NCBI RefSeq assembly: GCF_001708185.1
Contig: NZ_MDDN01000002.1
Location: 310,001-374,000, forward strand
Direction of reading: 5' to 3'
Length of the DNA: 64,000 bases
Source: Lysinibacillus xylanilyticus
Lineage (GTDB): Bacteria > Bacillota > Bacilli > Bacillales_A > Planococcaceae
The translations under genes were made by a program, and so were the position numbers. A model generated the notes under the pieces. The model was not told where the DNA came from, did not search any database, and was given only the letters and a program-made list of their open reading frames with translations. Of the stretch, positions 19,325 to 28,181 are shown piece by piece; position 1 is the stretch's first letter; each line of letters opens with the position of its first letter.

Positions 19325-20887
19325 ATGTTTAAAAATTTTTTTGGAAAGTGCTTAGTAACTTTTTTTGTTTTACTTTTACTTATCCCTGTATTTACAAATC
19401 AAAAGGCTTCAGCTAATTCACTACCTCAAAATGAAATGCGTGCAGCCTGGATTGCAACAGTATCTAATATTGATATGAAGGCAGGTATGAGTAAAACCCA
19501 ATATACTCAATGGGTTCAAAGTACCTTAGACAAATTAAAAGCTGATAACTTTAATGCAGTTATTTTTCAAGTTAAGCCATTAAATGATGCACTGTACCCG
19601 TCTAAGCTTGCTCCATGGTCATCGTATATAACAGGCAATACACAAGGGACTAATCCGGGTTTTGATCCATTGCAAATAATGCTAGACGAAGCACATAAGC
19701 GAGGATTAGAACTTCATGCTTGGGTAAACCCATATAGGGTCACTATGCCTTCGCAATCTTTGACTAATCTTGCTGCCGATAATGTAGCCCGTAAAAATCC
19801 TAATTGGGTAGTGAAATACGGTAAACAATACTATTTAGATCCTGGTTTGCCGGAAGTTCAAAATTACTTATTATCAACCATAGAAGAATTAGTAAGCAAC
19901 TATGATATCGACGCTGTACATATGGATGATTACTTCTATCCTTATAAAATAAAAGGAGAGACTTTTCAAGATCAACAAACTTTTAAAAAGTATGGTGGCT
20001 CATTCAAGAATATTGAAGACTGGCGCAGAAATAATGTTAATCAATTAGTAAAAAAGGTTTATGCAAGCATTAAGGCAATTAAACCTCATGTTCAATATGG
20101 AATATCTCCGTTTGGAATTTGGCGAAACAAAGGGCAAGATTCTACTGGTAGTAATACGAATGGAATGAGTAACTACGATGATCTTTATGCTGATACAAGA
20201 CAGTGGATTAAAGATGGAAGTATCGATTATATTGCTCCTCAAATCTATTGGTCCAGAAATCATAAAGCAGCAAATTACTCTGTTTTATTAGATTGGTGGG
20301 GAAGAGAAGTTCAAACGTACGCAAAAGTCCATCCAGTTAATTTATATATTGGCATGGCCAATCATAAAGTTGGAAATGATTCTGATACTGCATGGAATAA
20401 TAAGACGGAACTTGTCAACCAAGTAATCGCCAACAGAGCAAATAAAAATGCTCAAGGACAAATGCATTTTTCTCTAAGAAGTATTAACAATAACGCTCTT
20501 GGATATGCTTCTTATCTAAATCAGCAACTATACAATTATAAAGCTTTAACACCTACAATTTATTGGAAAGGCTCTGCAATACCTTTATGTCCAACTGATG
20601 TTAAATTGAGTAAAGAGTCTTTCGGCATGAAGCTTACTATTACAGATGAAAATAGTACTCAACCAAGGAAATATGTAATATACCGATTTGATGGAACAAA
20701 AGAAGGATCATATGAAGACGTTAAAAATATAGTAGACGTGGTTTATAACACACAAGGTAATACTATTTATGTAGATACTATTGCAAATAATAGTAAAGTA
20801 TACACATATGGTATAAAGTCTATATCTGCTACAGGTGTGGAAAGTAAAACTGCTTTTGTTCTAAAATACGGAGATCCTTACCAGTAG
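19325..20887 (+). CDS. Exported glycosyl hydrolase-like family 10 (GHL10/YngK-type) protein
   Basis: Secreted 520-residue protein: signal peptide (about 1-31, cleavage near ASA-N), a GHL10 (DUF187) TIM-barrel from about residue 36 to 400, and a C-terminal beta-rich, fibronectin-like region. Family features include EMRAAWIATVSNID, FNAVIFQVKPLNDALYPS, LHAWVNPYRV and the putative catalytic strand IDAVHMDDYFYPY. The family acts on uncharacterised, probably cell-wall or exopolysaccharide, glycans. It is flanked by its own terminator and lies in the hemL-valS insertion. Confidence 0.88.
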   Translation: MFKNFFGKCLVTFFVLLLLIPVFTNQKASANSLPQNEMRAAWIATVSNIDMKAGMSKTQYTQWVQSTLDKLKADNFNAVIFQVKPLNDALYPSKLAPWSSYITGNTQGTNPGFDPLQIMLDEAHKRGLELHAWVNPYRVTMPSQSLTNLAADNVARKNPNWVVKYGKQYYLDPGLPEVQNYLLSTIEELVSNYDIDAVHMDDYFYPYKIKGETFQDQQTFKKYGGSFKNIEDWRRNNVNQLVKKVYASIKAIKPHVQYGISPFGIWRNKGQDSTGSNTNGMSNYDDLYADTRQWIKDGSIDYIAPQIYWSRNHKAANYSVLLDWWGREVQTYAKVHPVNLYIGMANHKVGNDSDTAWNNKTELVNQVIANRANKNAQGQMHFSLRSINNNALGYASYLNQQLYNYKALTPTIYWKGSAIPLCPTDVKLSKESFGMKLTITDENSTQPRKYVIYRFDGTKEGSYEDVKNIVDVVYNTQGNTIYVDTIANNSKVYTYGIKSISATGVESKTAFVLKYGDPYQ

Positions 20888-21002
20888 CAATAAAGCCAAC
20901 ACCTGAAGGGCCAGAGAAACCAGAATAACCTGTAGATTCAAAGTCTATTAGTAGAAAATAATCGATCTTTTTTATTAAAACCAATCTTATATTTGAGGGA
21001 TA

Positions 21003-21046
21003 AGAATCCATTTTGATCAATCTTTTTTCAAAATGGATTCTTTTTA
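21003..21046 (+). terminator. Rho-independent terminator of the GHL10 gene
   Basis: Perfect 14-bp stem AGAATCCATTTTGA / TCAAAATGGATTCT followed by TTTTATTTA. Confidence 0.9.
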
Positions 21047-21229
21047 TTTATCGAAAAATGCTGGCTTGTGAAGAATTTTTGATCAAACTTTATTTTAAAG
21101 CAACATTGATTAGCCCCTTATCAAGGCAATGTTCAATAAATAGATAGAGTTTAATTTTGCACGTTTACTTAAGTATGTTGTTGAATCGTCTATCTGCAAT
21201 AAATCCTCATGTGCAAATTTTATAAGCAT

Positions 21230-21276
21230 ACAAAAAACCACCTCCTATCAAATGTTAGAATTGATAAGAAGTGGTT
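21230..21276 (-). terminator. Rho-independent terminator of the hem operon
   Basis: On the minus strand the stem AACCACTTCTTATCAA / TTGATAGGAGGTGGTT (a few mismatches) is followed by TTTTTTG. It lies about 65 bases past the hemL stop. Confidence 0.85.
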
Positions 21277-21340
21277 ACTAATTTGTTAATGGATTGAGAA
21301 TTACACTACTTCATAAAAGGAACGTATTTTCGCTCTCTTT

Positions 21341-22633
21341 TTATCTTGCTAATTGTGCAAATACTTTATGGAAGGCTTCAACCGTTTTTGCGATATGCTC
21401 CTCCGTATGTGCAGTAGAAATGAATAATCCTTCAAATTGAGATGGCGGTAAGAAAATACCTTCCTCTGCCATTAGACGGAAATATTCAGCGAATAATTGT
21501 AAATCAGACGTTTTTGCTGAAGCAAAATCAATAACATCTTCATTCGTAAAGAAGAAACCTATCATGGAACCGGCACGATTAACAGTGTGTGGAATATTGT
21601 ATTTCGTTGCTGCCTCTCGGAAACCAGCTTCTAATTGATCACCTAATTTTTTGAAGTATTCATACGTACTTTTATCTAGGCGAGATAATGTTTCATAACC
21701 AGCAGTCATTGCTAATGGATTACCTGATAATGTTCCAGCTTGATAAATTGGACCTGCTGGTGCTACTTGCTCCATAATCTCTTTTTTCCCTGCAAATGCA
21801 CCGACAGGAAGTCCACCGCCAATTACTTTTCCTAATGTTGTCATATCTGGTGTTACATCAAAATAACCTTGTGCACAGCCATAGTCAACACGGAAGCCTG
21901 TCATCACTTCATCAAAAATCAACAATGTTCCATGTTCCTTTGTTAATTCACGTAAGCCTTGTAGGAAGCCTGGTAGTGGAGGCACTACGCCCATATTACC
22001 TGCGACTGGCTCAACAATTACTGCTGCAAGCTCTGAACCAAATTTTTCGAAAACTAGTTTTGCCCCTTCCAAATCATTGTACGCTACAGTTAATGTGTTA
22101 CGTGCAATATCTGCTGGGACACCAGGGCTGTCTGGTAAACCTAATGTAGCTACACCAGAGCCAGCCTTAATAAGCAAGGAATCTCCGTGACCATGATAAG
22201 AGCCCTCAAATTTTAATATTTTATCGCGCCCTGTAACACCGCGAGCTACGCGTAAAGCAGACATCGTAGCCTCTGTCCCTGAAGACACGAAGCGAATCAT
22301 TTCCATACCAGGAAGTCGATCTAATACTAATTTAGCTAATCGATTTTCTGTATAGCTTGGTGCTCCAAACGAAGAGCCTTTCGCCGCCGTTTCTGCAATT
22401 GCTTTGACAACTTCTGGATGCGTATGACCTAAAATAAGAGGTCCCCATGATAATACATAATCAATATACTCATTGCCATCAATGTCTTTAATGATAGCGC
22501 CATGACCAGACTCCATGAAAATCGGATCCATATTTACGGATTTGAATGCACGTACTGGACTACTAACACCACCTGGCATTAAGTTAATGGCTTCAGCATA
22601 AGCTTGTTTTGATTTTTCGTAAGAACGCGTCAT
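21341..22633 (-). CDS. hemL: Glutamate-1-semialdehyde 2,1-aminomutase
   Basis: PLP enzyme converting glutamate-1-semialdehyde to 5-aminolevulinate, second step of the C5 haem pathway. 430 residues, class III aminotransferase fold, with [13 protein letters not shown] at the start, [11 protein letters not shown] and the PLP lysine in [15 protein letters not shown]. Start ATG behind GGAGGAG; it abuts the hemB stop (TAAATG). Last gene of the hem operon. Confidence 0.97.
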   Translation of the reverse strand: MTRSYEKSKQAYAEAINLMPGGVSSPVRAFKSVNMDPIFMESGHGAIIKDIDGNEYIDYVLSWGPLILGHTHPEVVKAIAETAAKGSSFGAPSYTENRLAKLVLDRLPGMEMIRFVSSGTEATMSALRVARGVTGRDKILKFEGSYHGHGDSLLIKAGSGVATLGLPDSPGVPADIARNTLTVAYNDLEGAKLVFEKFGSELAAVIVEPVAGNMGVVPPLPGFLQGLRELTKEHGTLLIFDEVMTGFRVDYGCAQGYFDVTPDMTTLGKVIGGGLPVGAFAGKKEIMEQVAPAGPIYQAGTLSGNPLAMTAGYETLSRLDKSTYEYFKKLGDQLEAGFREAATKYNIPHTVNRAGSMIGFFFTNEDVIDFASAKTSDLQLFAEYFRLMAEEGIFLPPSQFEGLFISTAHTEEHIAKTVEAFHKVFAQLAR

Positions 22634-23614
22634 TTATTTCTCCTCCAACCAACGTACAACATCTTTAGCATGATACGTAATGATTAAATCTGAGCCTGCA
22701 CGTTTCATGCTAAGTAACGTTTCAAGCACTACTTTTTTCTCTTCAATCCAACCATTAATTGCAGCTGCTTTAATCATTGCATATTCACCAGAAACGTTGT
22801 ATGCAACAATCGGTAATGTATAGTTATTTTTCACATCACGAATAATATCTAAATAACTTAGAGCTGGTTTAACAATTAAGAAATCTGCACCTTCTGCAAT
22901 ATCCGACTCTGCTTCACGGAATGCCTCCATACGATTCGATGGATCCATTTGGTATGATTTACGATCGCCAAATTGAGGCGCACCATCAGCTGCTTCTCGG
23001 AATGGGCCATAGTAGCTAGATGCATATTTTACGGCATATGACATAATCGGAACATTTTCAAAGCCAGCTTCATCTAGACCTGCACGAATCGCTGCCACAA
23101 AACCATCCATCATATTGGAAGGAGCGATGATATCCGCACCAGCTTTTGCTTGTGATACTGCTGTACGTGCTAAAACATCTAATGAAGAATCATTTAGAAT
23201 TTGATCGCCTTCAATTAAGCCACAATGACCATGGTCTGTAAATTCACATAAACATGTATCTGCAATAACTAAAAGCTCTGGGTAACGAGCTTTAATAAGT
23301 CGTGTTGCTTCTTGAACAATACCATGATCATGGAATGCACCAGTTCCGACTGCATCTTTTTCTGCAGGTAAGCCAAATAAAATAACCGCAGGAATACCCA
23401 AAGCAACAACTTCATCAATCTCAGCTTCAAGTTTATCTAATGAAAATTGAAAAACTCCCGGCATAGAAGATACTTCGTTTTTAATATTTTCGCCTTCAAT
23501 AACGAAAATTGGATAAATTAAGTCTTCTTTGTGTAAGTATGTTTCTTTTACCATAGATCGTATTGCAGCATTTGCACGCAAACGACGATGTCTTTGAAAT
23601 TGTAATTTTGTCAT
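22634..23614 (-). CDS. hemB: Delta-aminolevulinic acid dehydratase (porphobilinogen synthase)
   Basis: Condenses two 5-aminolevulinates into porphobilinogen. 326 residues; the cysteine-rich zinc site [14 protein letters not shown] marks the zinc-dependent type, and the Schiff-base lysines lie in [17 protein letters not shown] and [15 protein letters not shown] at 23614 overlaps the hemD stop by four bases and follows GTAGGAGA. Confidence 0.97.
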   Translation of the reverse strand: MTKLQFQRHRRLRANAAIRSMVKETYLHKEDLIYPIFVIEGENIKNEVSSMPGVFQFSLDKLEAEIDEVVALGIPAVILFGLPAEKDAVGTGAFHDHGIVQEATRLIKARYPELLVIADTCLCEFTDHGHCGLIEGDQILNDSSLDVLARTAVSQAKAGADIIAPSNMMDGFVAAIRAGLDEAGFENVPIMSYAVKYASSYYGPFREAADGAPQFGDRKSYQMDPSNRMEAFREAESDIAEGADFLIVKPALSYLDIIRDVKNNYTLPIVAYNVSGEYAMIKAAAINGWIEEKKVVLETLLSMKRAGSDLIITYHAKDVVRWLEEK

Positions 23615-24372
23615 TTTCTTTCTCCTACTTTCATTATTTCCTCGATGACTGCTTGCATTGTATATACGTTCGGCATAACATCCACAGTAGCACCGTAATG
23701 TAAAATAGCTGCTTCTGTAATATGACCGATTGCTGCTAGGCGTGCTGTCTCCCAACCAATTACCGAAGCTACATCCTTTGCGTAGACATCAACAGCGGAA
23801 GGGCTAGCAAAAATCACGGTGACGTCACTATTCTTATGGATACAATCCATAATTACTAGTTTTTGATCGTGTCGCTCAATCGTTTCATAAACTGTCCATT
23901 CCTCCAATTTAAAGGGCAGCCCTTCCTTCAATGTCTGTTTCGCTTTTTCTCCACGAATAAATAGACAAGTAGAATTGCTACCTACTACGCTAGGAAATTC
24001 TTGGACAAATACATCTGCACTAAATATAGAAGGCATAAAACTCACATGGAAGCCTAGGTTTTCTAATGCTGAAGTAGTTTTAGAACCAATAGAAGCAATC
24101 TTCACTTGAAAATTCTCAGTACTCAAATTAAAGCGTTGCATTTTACTAGCAAATGCATCTACAGCGTTTTGACTCGTAAAAATGAGCCAATCAAATTGAC
24201 GCGCAACCTCTAAACGCTCATCATCATTTCTATCGATCAGCTCGCAAGTTTCAATCAACGGGGCAATTACTGCTTGTCCACCTAAAGCTGTAATGTCATC
24301 TATAATGGTTGTCGTCTTAGATGTACCTGTCAAAATAATTGTTTTACCTTCTAAAGGCAAATTACTTTGCAT
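23611..24372 (-). CDS. hemD: Uroporphyrinogen-III synthase
   Basis: Closes and inverts ring D of hydroxymethylbilane to give uroporphyrinogen III. The 253-residue protein is poorly conserved, as usual for HemD, but shows [14 protein letters not shown] and [15 protein letters not shown] in the two lobes and a late [13 protein letters not shown]. Identity is secured by position between hemC and hemB; it overlaps hemC by 11 bases and hemB by four. Confidence 0.9.
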   Translation of the reverse strand: MQSNLPLEGKTIILTGTSKTTTIIDDITALGGQAVIAPLIETCELIDRNDDERLEVARQFDWLIFTSQNAVDAFASKMQRFNLSTENFQVKIASIGSKTTSALENLGFHVSFMPSIFSADVFVQEFPSVVGSNSTCLFIRGEKAKQTLKEGLPFKLEEWTVYETIERHDQKLVIMDCIHKNSDVTVIFASPSAVDVYAKDVASVIGWETARLAAIGHITEAAILHYGATVDVMPNVYTMQAVIEEIMKVGERK

Positions 24373-25294
24373 CTTGCTCTGCCTTTACTCGTTGAATTAA
24401 TTCAAAAGCACCTTGCTTCGTTAAAATCTCAGCAAGCTCTTTCCCAACTGTTGCCGCATCAGTGCCAACTACTGTTTCCTTGTAAACAACTGAGGCATCT
24501 GGTGCAGCAACAAGACCAGTTAATGTAATTTCTTCCCCATTAGACTTCGCATATCCTGCAATAGGTACTTGACAGCCACCATCCATAGCCGCTAGGAAAG
24601 CACGTTCTGCATGTGCTTCTTGCCATGTAATACTATCTGTTAACTTGCCTAATTCCACTAATAGCTCCGTATCGTCTCCACGGCATTCAATACCTAGAGA
24701 GCCCTGTGCTACTGCTGGTAGACAATCCTCTACAGGTAAAAACTCAGTAACTACTTCATCGCTCCAACCAAGGCGTTTTAGTCCAGCCGCCGCTAAAATA
24801 ATGGCATCGTATTCATCAGTTTCAAGTTTAGCTAAGCGTGTATCTACATTTCCACGAATCCATTTAATTTCTATATCTGGGCGGACTGTTAAAAGTTGAG
24901 CACTGCGACGAAGAGAACTTGTCCCAACTACAGCTCCTGCTGGAAGATCAGCAAATTTCACATGCCCTTTTGAAATAAATGCATCACGCGCATCTTCACG
25001 GGGTGGAATACAGCCAATTACTAATCCTTCTGGCAGTATAGCAGGCATGTCTTTCATAGAATGAACAGCAAAGTCAATTTCTTTGTCATAAAGTGCTTGT
25101 TCAATTTCTTTTACGAAAAGTCCTTTACCTCCTACCTTAGATAGCTGCACGTCTAAAATTTGGTCGCCTTTCGTGACAATTTCTTTCACTTCAAACTCAA
25201 ATGGTGCACCAGCTGCTTTTAACTCATTAATAAACCAATTTGTTTGCGTTAAAGCTAGCTTACTTCTTCTAGAACCTACAATAATTTTTCTCAA
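24362..25294 (-). CDS. hemC: Hydroxymethylbilane synthase (porphobilinogen deaminase)
   Basis: Polymerises four porphobilinogens into hydroxymethylbilane. 310 residues; starts [20 protein letters not shown], has [19 protein letters not shown] and [12 protein letters not shown], and the dipyrromethane cofactor cysteine in [13 protein letters not shown]. Start codon TTG at 25294 behind GGTTGGAG. Overlaps hemD. Confidence 0.97.
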   Translation of the reverse strand: MRKIIVGSRRSKLALTQTNWFINELKAAGAPFEFEVKEIVTKGDQILDVQLSKVGGKGLFVKEIEQALYDKEIDFAVHSMKDMPAILPEGLVIGCIPPREDARDAFISKGHVKFADLPAGAVVGTSSLRRSAQLLTVRPDIEIKWIRGNVDTRLAKLETDEYDAIILAAAGLKRLGWSDEVVTEFLPVEDCLPAVAQGSLGIECRGDDTELLVELGKLTDSITWQEAHAERAFLAAMDGGCQVPIAGYAKSNGEEITLTGLVAAPDASVVYKETVVGTDAATVGKELAEILTKQGAFELIQRVKAEQDAK

Positions 25295-25312
25295 CAGTCT
25301 CCAACCTCTCTT

Positions 25313-26140
25313 CTAATACCATAAATGGAATCGCGATAAACTACTTCCTAAAAAGAAGTTAACAACAACTAAAAGATAAGCGTATATATGTACCCACGCA
25401 TAAGTTGTCCCTGTCAGCTTACTTTTACGATTCACATACAATATAAAGCAATACAAAATTAAAATAATAAAGGACCCAATAATCTTCGCATCAAAAACCG
25501 AAAGAGTATCTAGCGTTAGTAGTGCCCATTCAAACCCTAAAACTAAACTTATAAACAGCACTGGGATCCCAATGAAAAATGACACATTCATCCAGCTGCT
25601 TGTCTGTTGTAGTGATGGTAGCCTTGTCCATAAATGTGACCACTTTTTCTTTTTAAGCAAACGATATACGACTAAATACAATATCGCAAAAACAAAAGTT
25701 AATGTAAATGCTGCATACGATAACATCGCAAACGATATATGAATAAAAAGCATTTCCGAAATTAAAGTATCGCTAACTGCTCCCGTTGGTCGTTTCGGCA
25801 TAAAAGTAAAAATACTAGCGAACAAAAACCCTAGTATATTAATAATGAACACCGGAAGATCAACTCGTGCAATACAGTGCAGAATAATAGATAGTGTTAC
25901 GAGCAGCCAGGAATAAAAGAGAATCCCTTCAGACAAGGATAAAATCGGAAAACGCTTCGTTTCCACAAAAGTTAATATAATAACGGCACCTTGAATTACC
26001 CATACGAATGAAACAAGCCAAAAAGCAATTCGCCTTGCACGTACTTGCTTATAAAAGTAATCAGTAAAGTAAAATACTAGACTGATCGCGTACAAGACGA
26101 TTATCACTTCGTAGAGCCTTGTCATTGTCAAATCAGCCAA
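25313..26140 (-). CDS. hemX: HemX, cytochrome c assembly-type membrane protein
   Basis: Eight-helix integral membrane protein of the CcmC/CcsA type. In B. subtilis HemX lowers the steady-state level of HemA. The 275-residue product has evenly spaced hydrophobic helices and the conserved SEGILFYSWLL, HISFAMLSYAAF and WALLTLD...SFIILILY segments of the family. TTG start at 26140 behind AAGGGAT. It is separated from hemA by a 194-base structured gap containing a terminator-like hairpin, unlike the tight spacing of the rest of the operon. Confidence 0.88.
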   Translation of the reverse strand: MADLTMTRLYEVIIVLYAISLVFYFTDYFYKQVRARRIAFWLVSFVWVIQGAVIILTFVETKRFPILSLSEGILFYSWLLVTLSIILHCIARVDLPVFIINILGFLFASIFTFMPKRPTGAVSDTLISEMLFIHISFAMLSYAAFTLTFVFAILYLVVYRLLKKKKWSHLWTRLPSLQQTSSWMNVSFFIGIPVLFISLVLGFEWALLTLDTLSVFDAKIIGSFIILILYCFILYVNRKSKLTGTTYAWVHIYAYLLVVVNFFLGSSLSRFHLWY

Positions 26141-26193
26141 TAGACATCCCTTCTTTATATTGAAAGTGCTAAAGTGGTGTACTTTAGCCTAAA

Positions 26194-26243
26194 AAAAAAA
26201 CGTTTTCGTATCCTTAGTTTACCATACAGATACGAAAACGCCT
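26194..26243 (-). terminator. Terminator-like hairpin between hemA and hemX
   Basis: On the minus strand 12-bp stem CGTTTTCGTATC / GATACGAAAACG followed by about ten T residues, directly ahead of hemX. If functional it would separate hemA from hemXCDBL or act as an attenuator. Confidence 0.8.
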
Positions 26244-26249
26244 CATTTA

Positions 26250-26334
26250 ATATCAGTAGAAAATCTCGTTCGCGGGAAAAGCTCAAAGGATCAACTTTTA
26301 CTTCTAAAGTTGCACCGCGAACATTTAGACATCT
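26250..26334 (-). promoter_or_regulatory. Structured intergenic RNA candidate downstream of hemA
   Basis: Nested inverted repeats: outer perfect 8-bp GTTCGCGG/CCGCGAAC (26268-26275 with 26315-26322) and inner perfect 7-bp CAACTTT/AAAGTTG (26292-26312). It begins right after the hemA stop and precedes the 26194-26243 terminator, the layout of a leader or attenuator. It does not match any RNA class I can name. Confidence 0.45.
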
Positions 26335-27699
26335 TTAGAAAGAGTACTTTGGTTCAGTGGAAGATTGTGATGACTGTAAGCGTTCTTTGCGTTCAAGCTC
26401 TTGCTTTGTCATTGTAGCAATTTCAGCTTCCACAGCGTCCTCAATACCGAAAATTTGTTGGAATAAACGTAACTGTTCATTTGCTTTTGATGAATTTGCC
26501 ATTTCCTTAGCTTGTAGAATCGGTTCTTTTAACAATTGATTAATAATGGACTTTGTATGCTTACTCAAAATTTTACGTTCTCGATCCGTTAAATCTGGCA
26601 TTTTATTTTCAATACTAATCATTGTCTCTTCTTGAATATGACTCGCTTTTTTACGTAATGCTGAGATGACTGGGACAACGCCAAGAGTGGCAACCCAATC
26701 TTTAAACTCTATAACCTCTTTACTAATCATTGAAGTAATATCAGCCGCAGCGTGTTCACGCTCAGCTAAGTTTGCTTCAACGATGCCTTGTAAATCATCT
26801 ATATCATATAAGAAAACATTTGGTAAATCCCCAACATGTGGATCAATATCACGTGGAACTGCAATATCTACCATAAATAATGGTTTACCTTTACGCAAAC
26901 GTTCAACAAATTGCATCAATTCATAATCAATAACATAATCTGTTGCACCTGTAGACGTAATTAAAATATCTGCTTCCAGTAACGAACATTGTAGTTCCTT
27001 CATGGATTTTGCTTCGCCGTGGAATTTAGCTGCTAAACTTTCTGCTTTTTCGAACGTACGGTTAATAACGGTTACTTTCCCTACACCGCTACCGTAAAGG
27101 TTCTCAATTGCAAGTTCCCCCATTTTTCCTGCACCTAAAATTGCCACATGTTTACGTTTTAAAGATCCGAATATTTTCTTTGCTAATTCAACTGCTGCAT
27201 AAGAGACTGATACCGCGTTCTCACCGATAGCCGTTTCATTATGTGCACGCTTCGCAAATGTCACCGCTTGTTTAAATAGCTGATTGTATATCGTTCCCGT
27301 TGTTCCAATCTCTTGTCCACTTAAGAAGCTTTTCTTTACTTGTCCTAAAATTTGAGTTTCGCCAAGTACCATCGAATCAATTCCAGCTGTCACTTTAAAT
27401 AGATGCTCGATTGCCTCATCTTCTTCACGAATTGTTAAATACGAAGAAAATGACTCCACCGGCAAGTCGAACCAACCTGCTAAAAATTGTTTAACAAAAT
27501 GACGTCCAGTATGCAATTGATCAACTACTGCATAAATTTCTGTACGGTTACATGTCGAAACAATCACATTTTCTAATATACTTTTCTGTTTTTGTAGCGC
27601 TTCCATTGCCTGTGGTAGTTCACTCTCAATGAATGATAACTTTTCACGAATTTCAACTGGCGCTGTTTTATAATTCAAGCCTACTACGATGGCATGCAT
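26335..27699 (-). CDS. hemA: Glutamyl-tRNA reductase
   Basis: NADPH-dependent reductase turning glutamyl-tRNA into glutamate-1-semialdehyde, the committed step of haem synthesis. 454 residues: catalytic cysteine in [26 protein letters not shown], the Rossmann motif [16 protein letters not shown], and a C-terminal dimerisation helix. ATG at 27699 follows AGAGGTG; an adjacent ATG at 27695 is out of frame. First gene of the operon. Confidence 0.97.
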   Translation of the reverse strand: MHAIVVGLNYKTAPVEIREKLSFIESELPQAMEALQKQKSILENVIVSTCNRTEIYAVVDQLHTGRHFVKQFLAGWFDLPVESFSSYLTIREEDEAIEHLFKVTAGIDSMVLGETQILGQVKKSFLSGQEIGTTGTIYNQLFKQAVTFAKRAHNETAIGENAVSVSYAAVELAKKIFGSLKRKHVAILGAGKMGELAIENLYGSGVGKVTVINRTFEKAESLAAKFHGEAKSMKELQCSLLEADILITSTGATDYVIDYELMQFVERLRKGKPLFMVDIAVPRDIDPHVGDLPNVFLYDIDDLQGIVEANLAEREHAAADITSMISKEVIEFKDWVATLGVVPVISALRKKASHIQEETMISIENKMPDLTDRERKILSKHTKSIINQLLKEPILQAKEMANSSKANEQLRLFQQIFGIEDAVEAEIATMTKQELERKERLQSSQSSTEPKYSF

Positions 27700-27734
27700 G
27701 AATAACACCTCTCACGTTCTAATTCATAAATCTC

Positions 27735-27740
27735 ATTATA
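27735..27740 (-). promoter_or_regulatory. Probable -10 box of the hemA promoter
   Basis: TATAAT on the minus strand about 35 bases ahead of the hemA start. No good -35 hexamer sits at the right distance (GATGAA at 17 bases is weak), so the promoter may need an activator. Confidence 0.35.
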
Positions 27741-27950
27741 GCACAGTTCGACAAGAGTTCATCTATTATTTGTGAACATGTCATGAAGAACTGTAATTCG
27801 TCATCTACATTAGAATTATTATAAATTAAGTGTACCAAATTATACGTCCTGTTTCAAATTTAATGTTTGATCCTAAATCTTTATAAAGAATCCAGGTGTA
27901 TTAATTAACCATTTTTATATTTCCTTATTAATCGGAAGGTAATGATTTGC

Positions 27951-28090
27951 TCTGTGCGAAAGCGGAGCGGCAGCAACAAATGTTTTATCTGTGCGAAAGC
28001 GGAGCGGCAGCAACAAATGTTTTATCTGTGCGAAAGCGGAGCGGCAGCAACAAATGTTTTATCTGTGCGAAAGCGGAGCGTCAGCCACAA
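27951..28090. repeat. 37-bp tandem repeat (four copies, last partial)
   Basis: Units begin at 27951, 27988, 28025 and 28062, exactly 37 bases apart, and are essentially identical apart from the degraded end of the fourth. Each unit contains TGTGCGAAAGCGGAGCGGCA followed by GCAACAAATGTTTTATC. There is no spacer DNA between units, so it is not a CRISPR. A solo diverged copy lies at 34930. Confidence 0.95.
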
Positions 28091-28123
28091 AGCGCCTATC
28101 ACAACCCCACGTTATGGTGATGA

Positions 28124-28163
28124 GCAAAAAAAGCTGAACTAATTGTTAGAATTAGTTCAGCTT
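28124..28163 (-). terminator. Rho-independent terminator of the SLH-vWA gene
   Basis: Perfect 14-bp stem AAGCTGAACTAATT / AATTAGTTCAGCTT followed on the minus strand by seven T. It lies about 20 bases past the stop. Confidence 0.93.
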
Positions 28164-28181
28164 AAAAATAACTTTTATCTA

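Larger units (their letters stand above)
20888..21340. other. Convergent intergenic region between GHL10 gene and hemL
   Basis: Holds the GHL10 terminator (21003-21046) and the hem operon terminator (21230-21276). No gene seen. Confidence 0.7.

Noticed and set aside
26250..26334. Possible T-box or known haem riboswitch between hemA and hemX
   Set aside because: No AGGGTGGNACCGCG-type sequence and no specifier stem; kept only as an unnamed structured element.
27951..28090. Regular repeats that might be a CRISPR array
   Set aside because: The 37-bp units are directly adjacent with no variable spacers, and no cas gene is in the window.
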